This document shows positions 50,687-58,958 of a stretch of 64,000 nucleotides of DNA, one piece after another. This DNA is from CAZYTX01 sp964650485 (GTDB lineage Bacteria > RBG-13-61-14 > DATKZS01). Under the pieces are notes generated by a model that was given only the letters and a program-made list of their open reading frames with translations, was not told the DNA's origin and searched no databases. Location: assembly GCA_964650485.1 (NCBI GenBank), contig CAZYTX010000011.1:15489-79488 (forward strand), read 5' to 3'. The position numbers and the translations under genes were made by a program. Positions within the stretch are counted from its first letter, which is position 1. Every line of letters begins with the position of its first letter.

Positions 50687-51112
50687 TTTTTTCTCCTTTC
50701 ATCTTTTCCGGTTCCGGGGTTTCGAGTTAAAAGACATTTGCCGCATATTTAAATAACTCTTAACTTAATCTTTCATCCTTTAATTTTATCCCCTAATTTC
50801 ATCCCCTCCTTTCTTCATCATTATTTCCTGAAGGCCTTCCGTCGAATTACATTACAATTATCTATCAAATGGCGTGCCAATATGGTCCGGATGTTTTTAT
50901 CTTGTAAATTCAAGGGGTTATAAGTAAGACCGGGCGCGGGCCTTGTTTTCAGGATCAGGAATGAAAAAGCGTGAAATGTAGATTCCGAGAGATAGCAAGG
51001 TCTTGCCGGCTTCAATTGCGGGCTTCATGGCTTGACGTTTGAAATCTCAGGGTGTACTCTTTAGACATCGGTCTTCAGGCGGTATCCTTTTTTCCCGTTC
51101 AGGAGGAAGTAC
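50687..51112. other. Intergenic region upstream of fdhA, no clear gene
   Basis: This 426-bp stretch is AT-rich near the lipoprotein side and becomes GC-richer toward fdhA. A 36-codon minus-strand frame (50918-51028, MKPAIEAGKTLLSL...) is present but has no convincing family match. It must contain the fdhA promoter; I see no sigma-54 or riboswitch signature I can defend. Confidence 0.5.
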
Positions 51113-53800
51113 ATGGAAAAGGTGAGTATCAATGTTGACGGCACTGATTTCGAGGTTGTCCCCGGTCAGACGGTGCTAGAGGCTTGCCTGGGCGCCGGGG
51201 TTGACATCCCCCGAATGTGCTGGCACCCGCGCACCCGGGTCTACGGCGGCTGCAGGCTTTGCATAGTCGAGATCGAGGGCATGCGCGGCCTTCCCATCTC
51301 CTGCGGCACGGAGGTGAAGGACGGCATGGTGATCCGCACGGACACCGAGGAGATCCGGCGGACAAGGAAGGTCATAGTCGAACTTATGCTGGCCTCGGGC
51401 GAGCACAACTGCTTCTCCTGCGAGATGGACGGCTCATGTTCGTTGCAGAAGCTAGCTTACGAGTACGGGATTGACCGGCCCCGGTTCGAGCTCAAGGGCG
51501 AGCCCGTGCCCATAGACGACAACAACCCCTTTATCATCCGCGACTACAACAAGTGCATTATGTGCGGCCGCTGCTTCAGGGTATGCAACGAGGTGGTGGG
51601 CCAGGGGGCCATCAACATCGAGCGCCGGGGAATAAACGCCAAGATCGCCTGCATGGACGACGCGGACCTGATTGACTCCGAGTGCCTGTTCTGCGGCTCC
51701 TGCGTGCAGGCCTGCCCCACCGGGGCGCTCTCTTACAAGAAGAGCAGGTTCCAGGGCAGGGCGGCCCAGACCGAGGTGGTGCGCACCACCTGTCCCTACT
51801 GCGGCTGCGGCTGCCAGCTTGATCTCCACGTGAAGGACGGGAAGCTGGTTTACGTGGACGCGGCCGACGAGGCCGAGCCGCCAAACTTCGGCACTACCTG
51901 TGTAAAGGGCAGGTTCGGCTTCGACTTCATCTACAACCCGGACAGGCTGCTCACGCCCCTGATACGCAAGGGCAACCAGTTCGAGGAGACCGACTGGGAC
52001 ACTGCGCTCGACTACGTGGCATCCAAGCTGAAAGAGATAAAGAACGAGCACGGCCCTGACTCGATCATGACGGCCAGCTCGGCCAAGGCCACAAACGAGG
52101 AGAACTACGCGCTCATGAAGTTCTGCCGGACGGCCATCGGGACCAACAACATTGATCACTGCGCGCGATTATGACACTCCCCCACAGTCGCCGGTCTGGT
52201 GACAAGTTTCGGGAGCGGGGCCATGACCAACTCGGTGCTGGAGCTCGAAGGCGCGGACACAATAATGGTGTTCGGCAGCAACACCACCGAGACCCACCCC
52301 ATCATCGCCTCCATAATAAGGCGGGCCATGAAAAGAGGGGCCTCCCTGATAGTGGTGGACCCCCGCAAGACGGACATGGCGAATATGGCGCACCTTCACG
52401 TGCGGCCCAGGGTGGGAACGGACATCGCTGTCATAAACGCCATGATGAACGTGATCATATCCGAGGGGATCGAGGACCGGGAGTTCATAGACAGCTTCAC
52501 CGAGGGCTACGCCGAGCTTGCCGCGCACGTGAAAAAGTGCACCCCCAAGCATGCGGAGAAGATATCGGGCGTGCCCGCGGGGACCATCGAGGCCGCGGCC
52601 AGGCTCTACGCCAAGGCCAAAAACGGCTCCGTATGCTACACCATGGGCATGACCCAGCACACCTGCGGGACCAACAACGTCATGTCCATGGCCAACCTGG
52701 TAATGCTCTGCGGACACATCGGCAGACCCTCCACCGGACTCAACCCCCTGCGGGGACAGAACAACGTGCAGGGCGCGTGCGACCTGGGTGCCCTGCCCAA
52801 CGTGTACACCTCTTACCAGAAGGTGGGGGACCCCGGGGTGCAGGAGAAGTTCGAGAAGGCCTGGGGGGCGAAGCTCTCGGACAAGCCCGGGCTCCCCATC
52901 ACCGAGGCCTTCGACAGGTTTGGCAGCGAGTTAAAAGCATTTTTATGCTTCGGCGAGAACCCGGCCATAAGCGAGCCCGACATCGGACACGCCAGGGCCG
53001 CGCTAAAGAAGCTCGACTTCCTGGTGGTCATGGACCTTTTCAAGAACGAGACCGCGGAGTACGCGGACGTGGTCCTGCCCTGCGCAACCTTCGCCGAGAT
53101 CGAGGGGACCTACACCACCACCGAGCGCAGGGTGGTGCGGGTGAGGAAAGCGGTGGAGCCGGCCGGAATGACAAAGCCGGGCTGGTGGATCGTAAACGAG
53201 CTCGCAAAGCGCATGGGCTACGACCTGAACTGCCTCGAGGCCCACCAGATATGGGACGAGGAGATAGCCCCTGTCTCGCCTTCGTTGGCCGGTATGAATT
53301 ACAACGTGCTGGAGAGGCAGGGCCTTCAGTGGCCCAAGCCGACGGAGGACCACCCGGGCACCCCATACCTCCACAAGGACGGAAAGTTCGCCAGGGGCAA
53401 GGGCGCATTCCAGGTGATCGAGCACACCGAGCCCGCGGAGGTCCCTGACAAGAAGTTCCCCTTGTGGCTCACCACCGGCAGGCGCCTGCAGCAGTTCCAT
53501 ACAGCCACCATGACCAGGCGATCGAGGGGGCTTTCCGAGCTGTTGCCCGAGGAGCGGCTGGAGATTAACCCAGCGGACGCAAAGAAGCTGAAGATCAAGG
53601 ACGGGGACAAGGTGAAGGTGAAAAGCCGCAGGGGCGAGGTCAAGGTGGGGGCCTGGGTAACGGACAGGGTGGACAAGGGCACAGTGTTCATGAGCTTCCA
53701 CTTCTGGGAGGCTAACGCCAACGTGCTAACGAACGCGGCCCTGGACCCCAAGGCAAAGATACCAGAGTACAAGGCGTGCGCGGTAAGGGTGGAGCGTTAA
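51113..53800 (+). CDS. fdhA: Selenocysteine-containing formate dehydrogenase, catalytic subunit
   Basis: One 896-codon frame is interrupted only by TGA at 52172-52174 (codon 354). The context, NNIDHCARL-U-HSPTVAGLVTSFGS, is the active-site selenocysteine motif of formate dehydrogenases, and a SECIS-like hairpin follows. Domains: N-terminal 2Fe-2S ferredoxin (MCWHPRTRVYGGCRLCIVEI), His-Cys cluster (HNCFSCEMDGSC), two 4Fe-4S sites (CIMCGRCFRVC, CLFCGSCVQAC), a further cluster (CPYCGCGC) and the Mo/W-bisMGD region to the C-terminus. This is the layout of NAD-, ferredoxin- or hydrogenase-linked FdhA. AGGAGG precedes the ATG. No partner subunit gene is adjacent. Confidence 0.93.
52172..52218 (+). 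promoter_or_regulatory. SECIS element of fdhA (UGA plus downstream hairpin)
   Basis: After the UGA (52172-52174) a lower stem CTCCC/GGGAG (52177-52181 with 52211-52215) encloses an upper stem GTCGCC/GGTGAC (52187-52192 with 52198-52203) capped by loop GGTCT (52193-52197). The GGUCU loop, and its start 18 bases after the UGA, match the Escherichia coli fdhF SECIS bound by SelB, as I recall that sequence. Confidence 0.88.
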
Positions 53801-53829
53801 CAGCAGCTTCTTCTACGGCTGCATGATCA

Positions 53830-54551
53830 TCATAGCGGCTCCGTGCCTTCGCTCAGTATCTTAATGTAGTTGTCATATGAGTAGAGCCGCCTGGTTTGTT
53901 TTCCCGTAATCTCCCGGACTATTCCCAGGTCCATCAGGTATTGGATGGACTTACTCGCGGTCGGGAACGAAAGCCCGGTGATCTCCGCTGCCTTTGAAAT
54001 GGATATTACGGGATTTTTCTGCATGGCGGCATGGACCCGGAGGGCTGAGCTCGCCGGCTTTCCAAGCCCTTTGATTTTTTCTGCATCTTCGGAAAACAAG
54101 GCGACCAGGTTATTGGAGGTCTGGACTGCCAGGGAGGGGGGATAAAAACGGCGTTTTCAGCGCGGTCTGCTCCCACCCAGTTCTGATTACTTCTGAACTC
54201 GCCCGGGCCCTTTTCACTGCCTCTGCCCCCGGCAAGCAACAGCTCATGAATCTCGCAAAGAAGCCGCGCGGACAAAGGGAAGTTGTCCCTTAGCATCCTT
54301 TGCAGGGCATGCGTCATTGCCGCCACGTAATTTGACACCTCTTCGGTGTCCGCAAGAGGCACACCCAGAGCGGCATCGCTTTCATATAATAAGAGGTCGG
54401 ACAAAGATGACTGGGTGCCCTCGATCTGGGAAGATAAAACAGCCTCCTTGCGAACGTACATGTAAAGGAAAAAAGACGGGTCCGGCAACAAGGTGGTAAT
54501 GCTCTCCAGTCTGCCCAGTGCAAGCAGGGCCTGATCAATGAGCTTTTGCAA
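53830..54551 (-). pseudogene. Fic-family gene with internal deletion of the catalytic core
   Basis: The 5' part (54551 downward) reads the Fic N-terminal region: SSQIEGTQSSLSDLLLYE, VSNYVAAMTHALQRMLRDN, LCEIHELLLAGGRG and GEFRSNQNWVG. At about 54130-54140, after VFIPPP, the frame changes, and the other frame continues LAVQTSNNLVALFSEDAEK, then a C-terminal winged helix (KAAEITGLSFPTASKSIQYL). The HPFxDGNGR AMPylation motif and surrounding helices are absent. So a single internal deletion removed the active core and left both ends, out of frame with each other. The product is probably inactive. Confidence 0.75.
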
Positions 54552-54610
54552 ATCGGAATCTATTTGCAGCTAATCTGCAAGAGCAAGCAAGACCAAATGG
54601 AGAGGCAAAA

Positions 54611-54638
54611 CCCTCAAACCTCACCCCTCAAACCTACT
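54611..54638. repeat. Heptameric repeat tract E
   Basis: Four phased units, CCCTCAA, ACCTCAC, CCCTCAA, ACCTACT, lie at the 3' end of the acyl-CoA dehydrogenase gene and include its stop codon region (54634-54636). They are the reverse-complement type of tracts C and F. Confidence 0.65.
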
Positions 54639-55848
54639 TCAACTTGTCCCTTCCATAGCCCAGGATGTTGCGGGCTATGATGAGCATCTGTATCTGGCCG
54701 GTCCCCTCGAAGATGTCGTTTATCTTGCAGTCTCTCATCCACTTCTCCACCAGCCACTCGCAGGAGTAGCCTTTGGGGCCCAGGAGCTCCACGCACTTCT
54801 GGGTGACCAGGGTGGCTGCGCGGCCGGCCTTGGCCTTGGCCATGGACGCCTCCAGGGAGTTCCTCTCGCCGGTGTCGAGCATGCTCGCGGCCCTCCAGGT
54901 GAGCAGCCTCGCGGTCTCCAGGTTGGCCTCCATGTCGAGCACGTCCCTCTGCACCGCGGAGAGCCTGTGCTTGCCCACGTTGTAAGGGAACTCGTACCCC
55001 TCCTTTTCCAGTGTTTCCTTGGTGAAGTCCATGGCGGCCCGAGCCACCCCTATTGCCATGGCCGCGACCAGGGGCCTGGTGGCGTCGAACGTCTTCATCA
55101 CGCCCTTGAACCCGCCCTCTTCCTTTATCTCCGGGTCTCCCAGGATGTTGTCGTATGGTATGCGGCAGTCATCGAGCACAATGGCCGCGGTGTCAGAGGC
55201 CCGTATCCCGAGCTTGTCCTCGATCTTGGTGACCTTTATCCCGGGCCTGTCCTTCTCGACCACGAAGCTCTTTATGGCCGGCCGTCCCTTGGACTTGTCC
55301 AGGGTGGCCCACACAACCACCGCGGTGCTCATCTGGCCCGCGGTCACGAATATCTTCTCGCCGTTCAACACCCACTCGTTGGTGTCCTTGTCCAGCCTGG
55401 CGGTCGCGGATATGGCGGAGGAGTCGGAACCCGCCCCCGGCTCGGTGATAGCCATGGCTGCGTAGTGCTTGCCGAAGCGCTCCTTCTGCTCGGGGGTGGC
55501 CACCGCGTCAATGGCCGCGTTGCCAAGCCCGGTCCCGGGCAGGGTGAGCATGATCCCGGCGTCGCCCCAGCACATCTCCTCCGCGCCCACGATCATGGTC
55601 ACTCCCCGCTGGCTGGGTTTTTTAGGCTTTTTCTCCTCCTTCTTCTCAGCCTTTTCCTCTTTCTTCTTCTCCCGGGCCGGCCGCTGAGCCGACATTATCC
55701 CGCCCAGGCTCTGCACCTCCTTGACCTCGTCGTGCTCGTGCTCGTAGCTGTCATACTTGCGGGACAGGTTCCGAAACATGCCCGCGGCCAGGCCATGGGC
55801 CATCTTCTGCACCATCTTCGCTCCTGGCGGAAGCTCGAAGTCTATCAT
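54634..55848 (-). CDS. Acyl-CoA dehydrogenase subunit with intact FAD signature
   Basis: This 404-residue protein has the ACAD signature AMAITEPGAGSDSSAI, the middle beta domain (GEKIFVTAGQMSTAVVVWAT) and the C-terminal helices with RDCKINDIFEGTGQIQ, where Glu is the likely catalytic base. The N-terminal domain is interrupted by a Lys/Glu-rich insertion (about residues 58-80, REKKKEEKAEKKEEKKPKKP). The gene follows a second, degenerate ACAD gene by 27 bp, suggesting a heteromeric enzyme. Substrate class is unknown. Confidence 0.85.
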   Translation of the reverse strand: MIDFELPPGAKMVQKMAHGLAAGMFRNLSRKYDSYEHEHDEVKEVQSLGGIMSAQRPAREKKKEEKAEKKEEKKPKKPSQRGVTMIVGAEEMCWGDAGIMLTLPGTGLGNAAIDAVATPEQKERFGKHYAAMAITEPGAGSDSSAISATARLDKDTNEWVLNGEKIFVTAGQMSTAVVVWATLDKSKGRPAIKSFVVEKDRPGIKVTKIEDKLGIRASDTAAIVLDDCRIPYDNILGDPEIKEEGGFKGVMKTFDATRPLVAAMAIGVARAAMDFTKETLEKEGYEFPYNVGKHRLSAVQRDVLDMEANLETARLLTWRAASMLDTGERNSLEASMAKAKAGRAATLVTQKCVELLGPKGYSCEWLVEKWMRDCKINDIFEGTGQIQMLIIARNILGYGRDKLK

Positions 55849-55875
55849 TTTAAATACTCCTTTCTTGTATAGCTC

Positions 55876-56985
55876 TTACACCATTGCGAGCCCTTCAAGG
55901 CTCGAGAAGGCCCGGCCGTCCCGGAACCACATCTCCACCGGGTGCTCCCTTATGTAGCCGTGCCCTCCCAGTATCTGCACGCCGTAGTCAGCCACCTTCA
56001 TGGTCTGGTCGGCGCAGTACATCTTTGCCAAGCTGGCGTCCCTGGTGGCGTCCTGGTCCTTGTCCAGGCGCCACGCGGTGCGCCATGCCAGGAGCCTCAT
56101 TCCGTCAACCTCCATGGCCGACTCGGCCAGTATGAAGGCTATGGTCTGCCTGCTTGCTATGGGCTCGCCGAACGCGTACCTTTCCTTGGCATAGTTTAAC
56201 GCATACTCGAGGGAGGCCTTGGCAACACCCACGGCCATGGAGCACAGGGTGGCCCGGGAAAGGTTCACCAGACGCATGTAGTCTATCCCGCTCTGTCCTC
56301 CCACCCGCCTGTCAAGGGGAACCTCGCAGTCGGCGAACGAGACCGGGAAGAGCGGCAGGGGCCTGAGACCCATGTAGGTCTCGCGCTCGCCCACGGTCAT
56401 GCCCTGGGCCCCCTTGTCAACTATCACCGCCTCCACCGCGCCCGGGCCGGCGCCCTTGGCGGTGGTGGCGTACACCAGCATGTGTTCGGCCCTGTCAGCG
56501 AGCGGCACCATGCATTTCTCTCCGTTAAGTATGACCTTGTCCTCCTCGATGACCGCGGTGGCGGCAAGGCTTGCAGGGTCGAACGTAACCCTGGGCTCCA
56601 TCAGCGCCCCGGTGGCGTGGAAGAACTTCTCACCGCAGAACCTGGGCAGCCACTCCTTCTTCTGCTCCTCGGTGCCGAACTCGAGCACCGGCACCATCAT
56701 GAGCAGGGGCGAGAGCGCGGCCATGGCAAGGCTTGCGTTCCCCCGGGCCAGCTCCTCGGCCATGATCGCGCCGGTGACCACCGAGCGGCCCAGCTCGTAC
56801 CCGCCGTATGCCTCGGGTATGGAGTTGGCCGCCACCCCCAGTTCCCACACCTTGTTAAGAAGGTCCTCCGGCGTCTCCGCCTTTTCGTCGCACTCGCGCG
56901 CGACCTTGCCCATCTCCTCCTGGCCGAACCTGGCCATCATCTCCTGGATCTGTCTTTGATCCTCGTCCAGCCTGAACTCAACCAT
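55876..56985 (-). CDS. Acyl-CoA dehydrogenase-like subunit with degenerate FAD signature
   Basis: This 369-residue protein has the ACAD fold: GVAANSIPEAYGGYELGRSV, GVAKASLEYALNYAKERYAF and the C-terminal LGGHGYIREHPVEMWFRDGR. The usual TEPxAGSD signature is replaced by LMEPRVTFDPASL, and the end reads SSLEGLAMV in place of the usual EGT(G/S)xIQ. I infer it may be the partner subunit in a two-gene heterotetrameric dehydrogenase, as known for some steroid and side-chain dehydrogenases. It is the first gene of the pair. Confidence 0.8.
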   Translation of the reverse strand: MVEFRLDEDQRQIQEMMARFGQEEMGKVARECDEKAETPEDLLNKVWELGVAANSIPEAYGGYELGRSVVTGAIMAEELARGNASLAMAALSPLLMMVPVLEFGTEEQKKEWLPRFCGEKFFHATGALMEPRVTFDPASLAATAVIEEDKVILNGEKCMVPLADRAEHMLVYATTAKGAGPGAVEAVIVDKGAQGMTVGERETYMGLRPLPLFPVSFADCEVPLDRRVGGQSGIDYMRLVNLSRATLCSMAVGVAKASLEYALNYAKERYAFGEPIASRQTIAFILAESAMEVDGMRLLAWRTAWRLDKDQDATRDASLAKMYCADQTMKVADYGVQILGGHGYIREHPVEMWFRDGRAFSSLEGLAMV

Positions 56986-57211
56986 GGCTACTCCCCCTTG
57001 TTTGCAAAACTCCTTACTCCCGCGGCAAAGGACCGCGTAACAAATGTAATTTTAGTAAAACTTCATTAATCGTGTCAAGGAACTTCAAAAAACGTCCGCC
57101 TCCCCCCGGTGAAACGCCTTAACCTTAGCAGGAAACCGCCGCCTCGTTTGTAAAGAACGTGCAAAATTTGTAGCGACCCGGATTTTTTGTTTGTATAGTA
57201 AAGAACAGCTC

Positions 57212-58817
57212 ATGCGCGCATTAAGAATAATATCCAAGGCATTGTTTCCCATAGCAGTGGCCTTGCTTGTCCTGGCCGGCTGCGGAGGCGATGGAGGCGA
57301 CGGAGGCGGAGACGAGGTTACGGGCGAGGGTTCATGCATTGACGCGGACAATGACGGCTACTTCCTTGAGCCCGGCTGCGGCTCGACAGTGGACTGCGAC
57401 GACGAGGACGCATCAACACACCCCGGCGCGGCCGAGCTTTGCGACGGTCTTGACAACGACTGCGACGGGGTCATTGACGAAGAGTGCTCGGAGCAGGTCT
57501 GCATTGACGCGGACAATGACGGCTACTTCCTTGAGCCCGGCTGCGGCTCGACAGNNNNNNNNNNNNNNNNNNNNNNNNNNNNNNNNNNNNNNNNNNNNNN
57601 NNNNNNNNNNNNNNNNNNNNNNNNNNNNNNNNNNNNNNNNNNNNNNNNNNNNNNTGGACTGCGACGACGAGGACCCAGGCATAAACCCGGGCGTTACCGA
57701 GGTCTGCCACGACGGCCTGGACAACGACTGCGACGGCAGCGTGGACGAGGGATGCGGAGTGATCGTCTCGCCGGTGTCCGCGGGAGGCAACCACACCTGC
57801 GCCGTGGTTTCCGGCGGCAACGTCATGTGCTGGGGCGACAACCAATTTGGCCAGCTCGGCGACGGGAGAACAGCGGACTCGGCCCTTCCGGTGGGGGCCT
57901 TTGGCATAACCTCTGCGGAGCAGGTAAGCTGCGGAGGGGCCTACACCTGCGCCCTGCTCACAGGCGGTTCCATAAAGTGCTGGGGGGAGAATGGCCGGGG
58001 GCAGCTTGGAGACGGGAGCACAGCGGACTCCACTACCCCGGTGCAGGTCTCGGGCGTTACAAACGCACTGGCGGTGACCGCGGGAGGAGAGCACACCTGC
58101 GCACTTCTCGAAGATGGCTCAATCAAATGCTTCGGTGCGAACGCCGCGAGCCAGCTAGGGGACGGGGAAAACGCTGACTCGGAAACGCCCGTGCAGGTGT
58201 TCGGCATTTCAAACGCCCTGGCCGCGGCCGCGGGCAGAGATCATACCTGCGCCTTGCTTGCGGACGCGGGCGTAAAGTGCTGGGGCTCGAACTCTCACGG
58301 CCAGCTAGGCGCGGGTGCGGGAGACTCCAATGTCCCGGTGAGGGTCTCGGGGGTGGCGAACGCCTTTCAGGTGAGCGCCGGGGGCTATCATTCCTGCGCA
58401 CTCGTATACAGTGGATGGTACCAATGCTGGGGCAAGAACGCCTACGGCCAGCTCGGCGAGAGCGGCCTCTCTACCGACCCGGGCGTGCTGGCCTCCCCAT
58501 ACGGCGTGGTGAGCATAAGCCAGGTCTCGTGCGGGCTGGACCACACTTGCGCCGCGGACGCGGACGGGGTGCCCATGTGCTGGGGGTTGAACGACCGAGG
58601 CCAGTTGGGTGACGGTTCCAGAACCGACTCTGACATGCCGGTATACGTCTCCGGGTTGCCGGTCGCGCTCGCGGTCTCGGGTGGCGGGCATCACTCCTGC
58701 ACCCTGCTAAGTGACGGCTCGGTCATGTGCTGGGGAAAAAACACTGACGGCCAGCTCGGGGACGGGACCTTTGCCGACTCGGTCTTGCCTGTCACCGTGC
58801 TCGGCATAGGACCCTGA
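57212..58817 (+). CDS. MopE-motif and RCC1-repeat lipoprotein, interrupted by an assembly gap
   Basis: The start is taken as ATG 57212 (a TTG at 57191 is also in frame). A signal with lipobox LVLAGC is followed by a Gly/Asp-rich spacer and MopE-type metal-binding repeats (IDADNDGYFLEPGCGST, DCDDEDASTHPGAAELCDG, LDNDCDGVIDEEC). A 100-N gap falls in the second repeat; beyond it the same motif resumes and is followed by seven RCC1-like repeats (NHTCAVVSGGNVMCWGDNQF, GQLGDGR). The two halves are in different frames only because the N run length is arbitrary. It is probably a lipid-anchored, Cys-rich beta-propeller protein. Confidence 0.85.
57555..57654. other. Assembly gap of 100 N
   Basis: Exactly 100 ambiguous bases split a repeat. 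The bases before it (ending CTGCGGCTCGACAG) and after it (TGGACTGCGACGACGAGGA) are joined without a gap at 57376-57408, so the gap arose at identical MopE-type repeat units and the true number of repeats is unknown. Confidence 0.97.
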
Positions 58818-58830
58818 ACTCCATTTCCGC

Positions 58831-58958
58831 TAGTGTTCTGTCAACTGATTCTTGTCCGACGCCCAAGCAATAGCGCCGCCGGCCCGGCGGCATGGAAAAC
58901 CTCAGGCCGGCAAGCTGCCGGCGCTACTATCCGGCACATATCAGTTGACAGAGCGCTA
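58831..58958. mobile_element. 128-bp MITE with TA-flanked inverted repeats
   Basis: The ends read TAGTGTTCTGTCAACTGAT (58831-58849) and its imperfect complement ATCAGTTGACAGAGCGCTA (58940-58958): 19-bp terminal inverted repeats with TA at each outer edge, as for IS630/Tc1-type transposition. Inside are GCCGCC/GGCGGC and GCCGGC/GCCGGC hairpins. There is no ORF, so it would depend on a transposase in trans. Its right end supplies the TAG stop of the neighbouring minus-strand gene. Confidence 0.7.

Noticed and set aside
51113..53800. Two separate formate dehydrogenase genes (frameshift or nonsense mutation at 52172)
   Set aside because: Both parts are in the same frame, the stop is TGA at the known selenocysteine position, and a SECIS-like hairpin follows. 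A nonsense mutation would not explain the hairpin.
57191..58817. Frameshift in the MopE/RCC1 gene
   Set aside because: The change of frame falls on an N run of exactly 100, an arbitrary filler length that is not a multiple of three.
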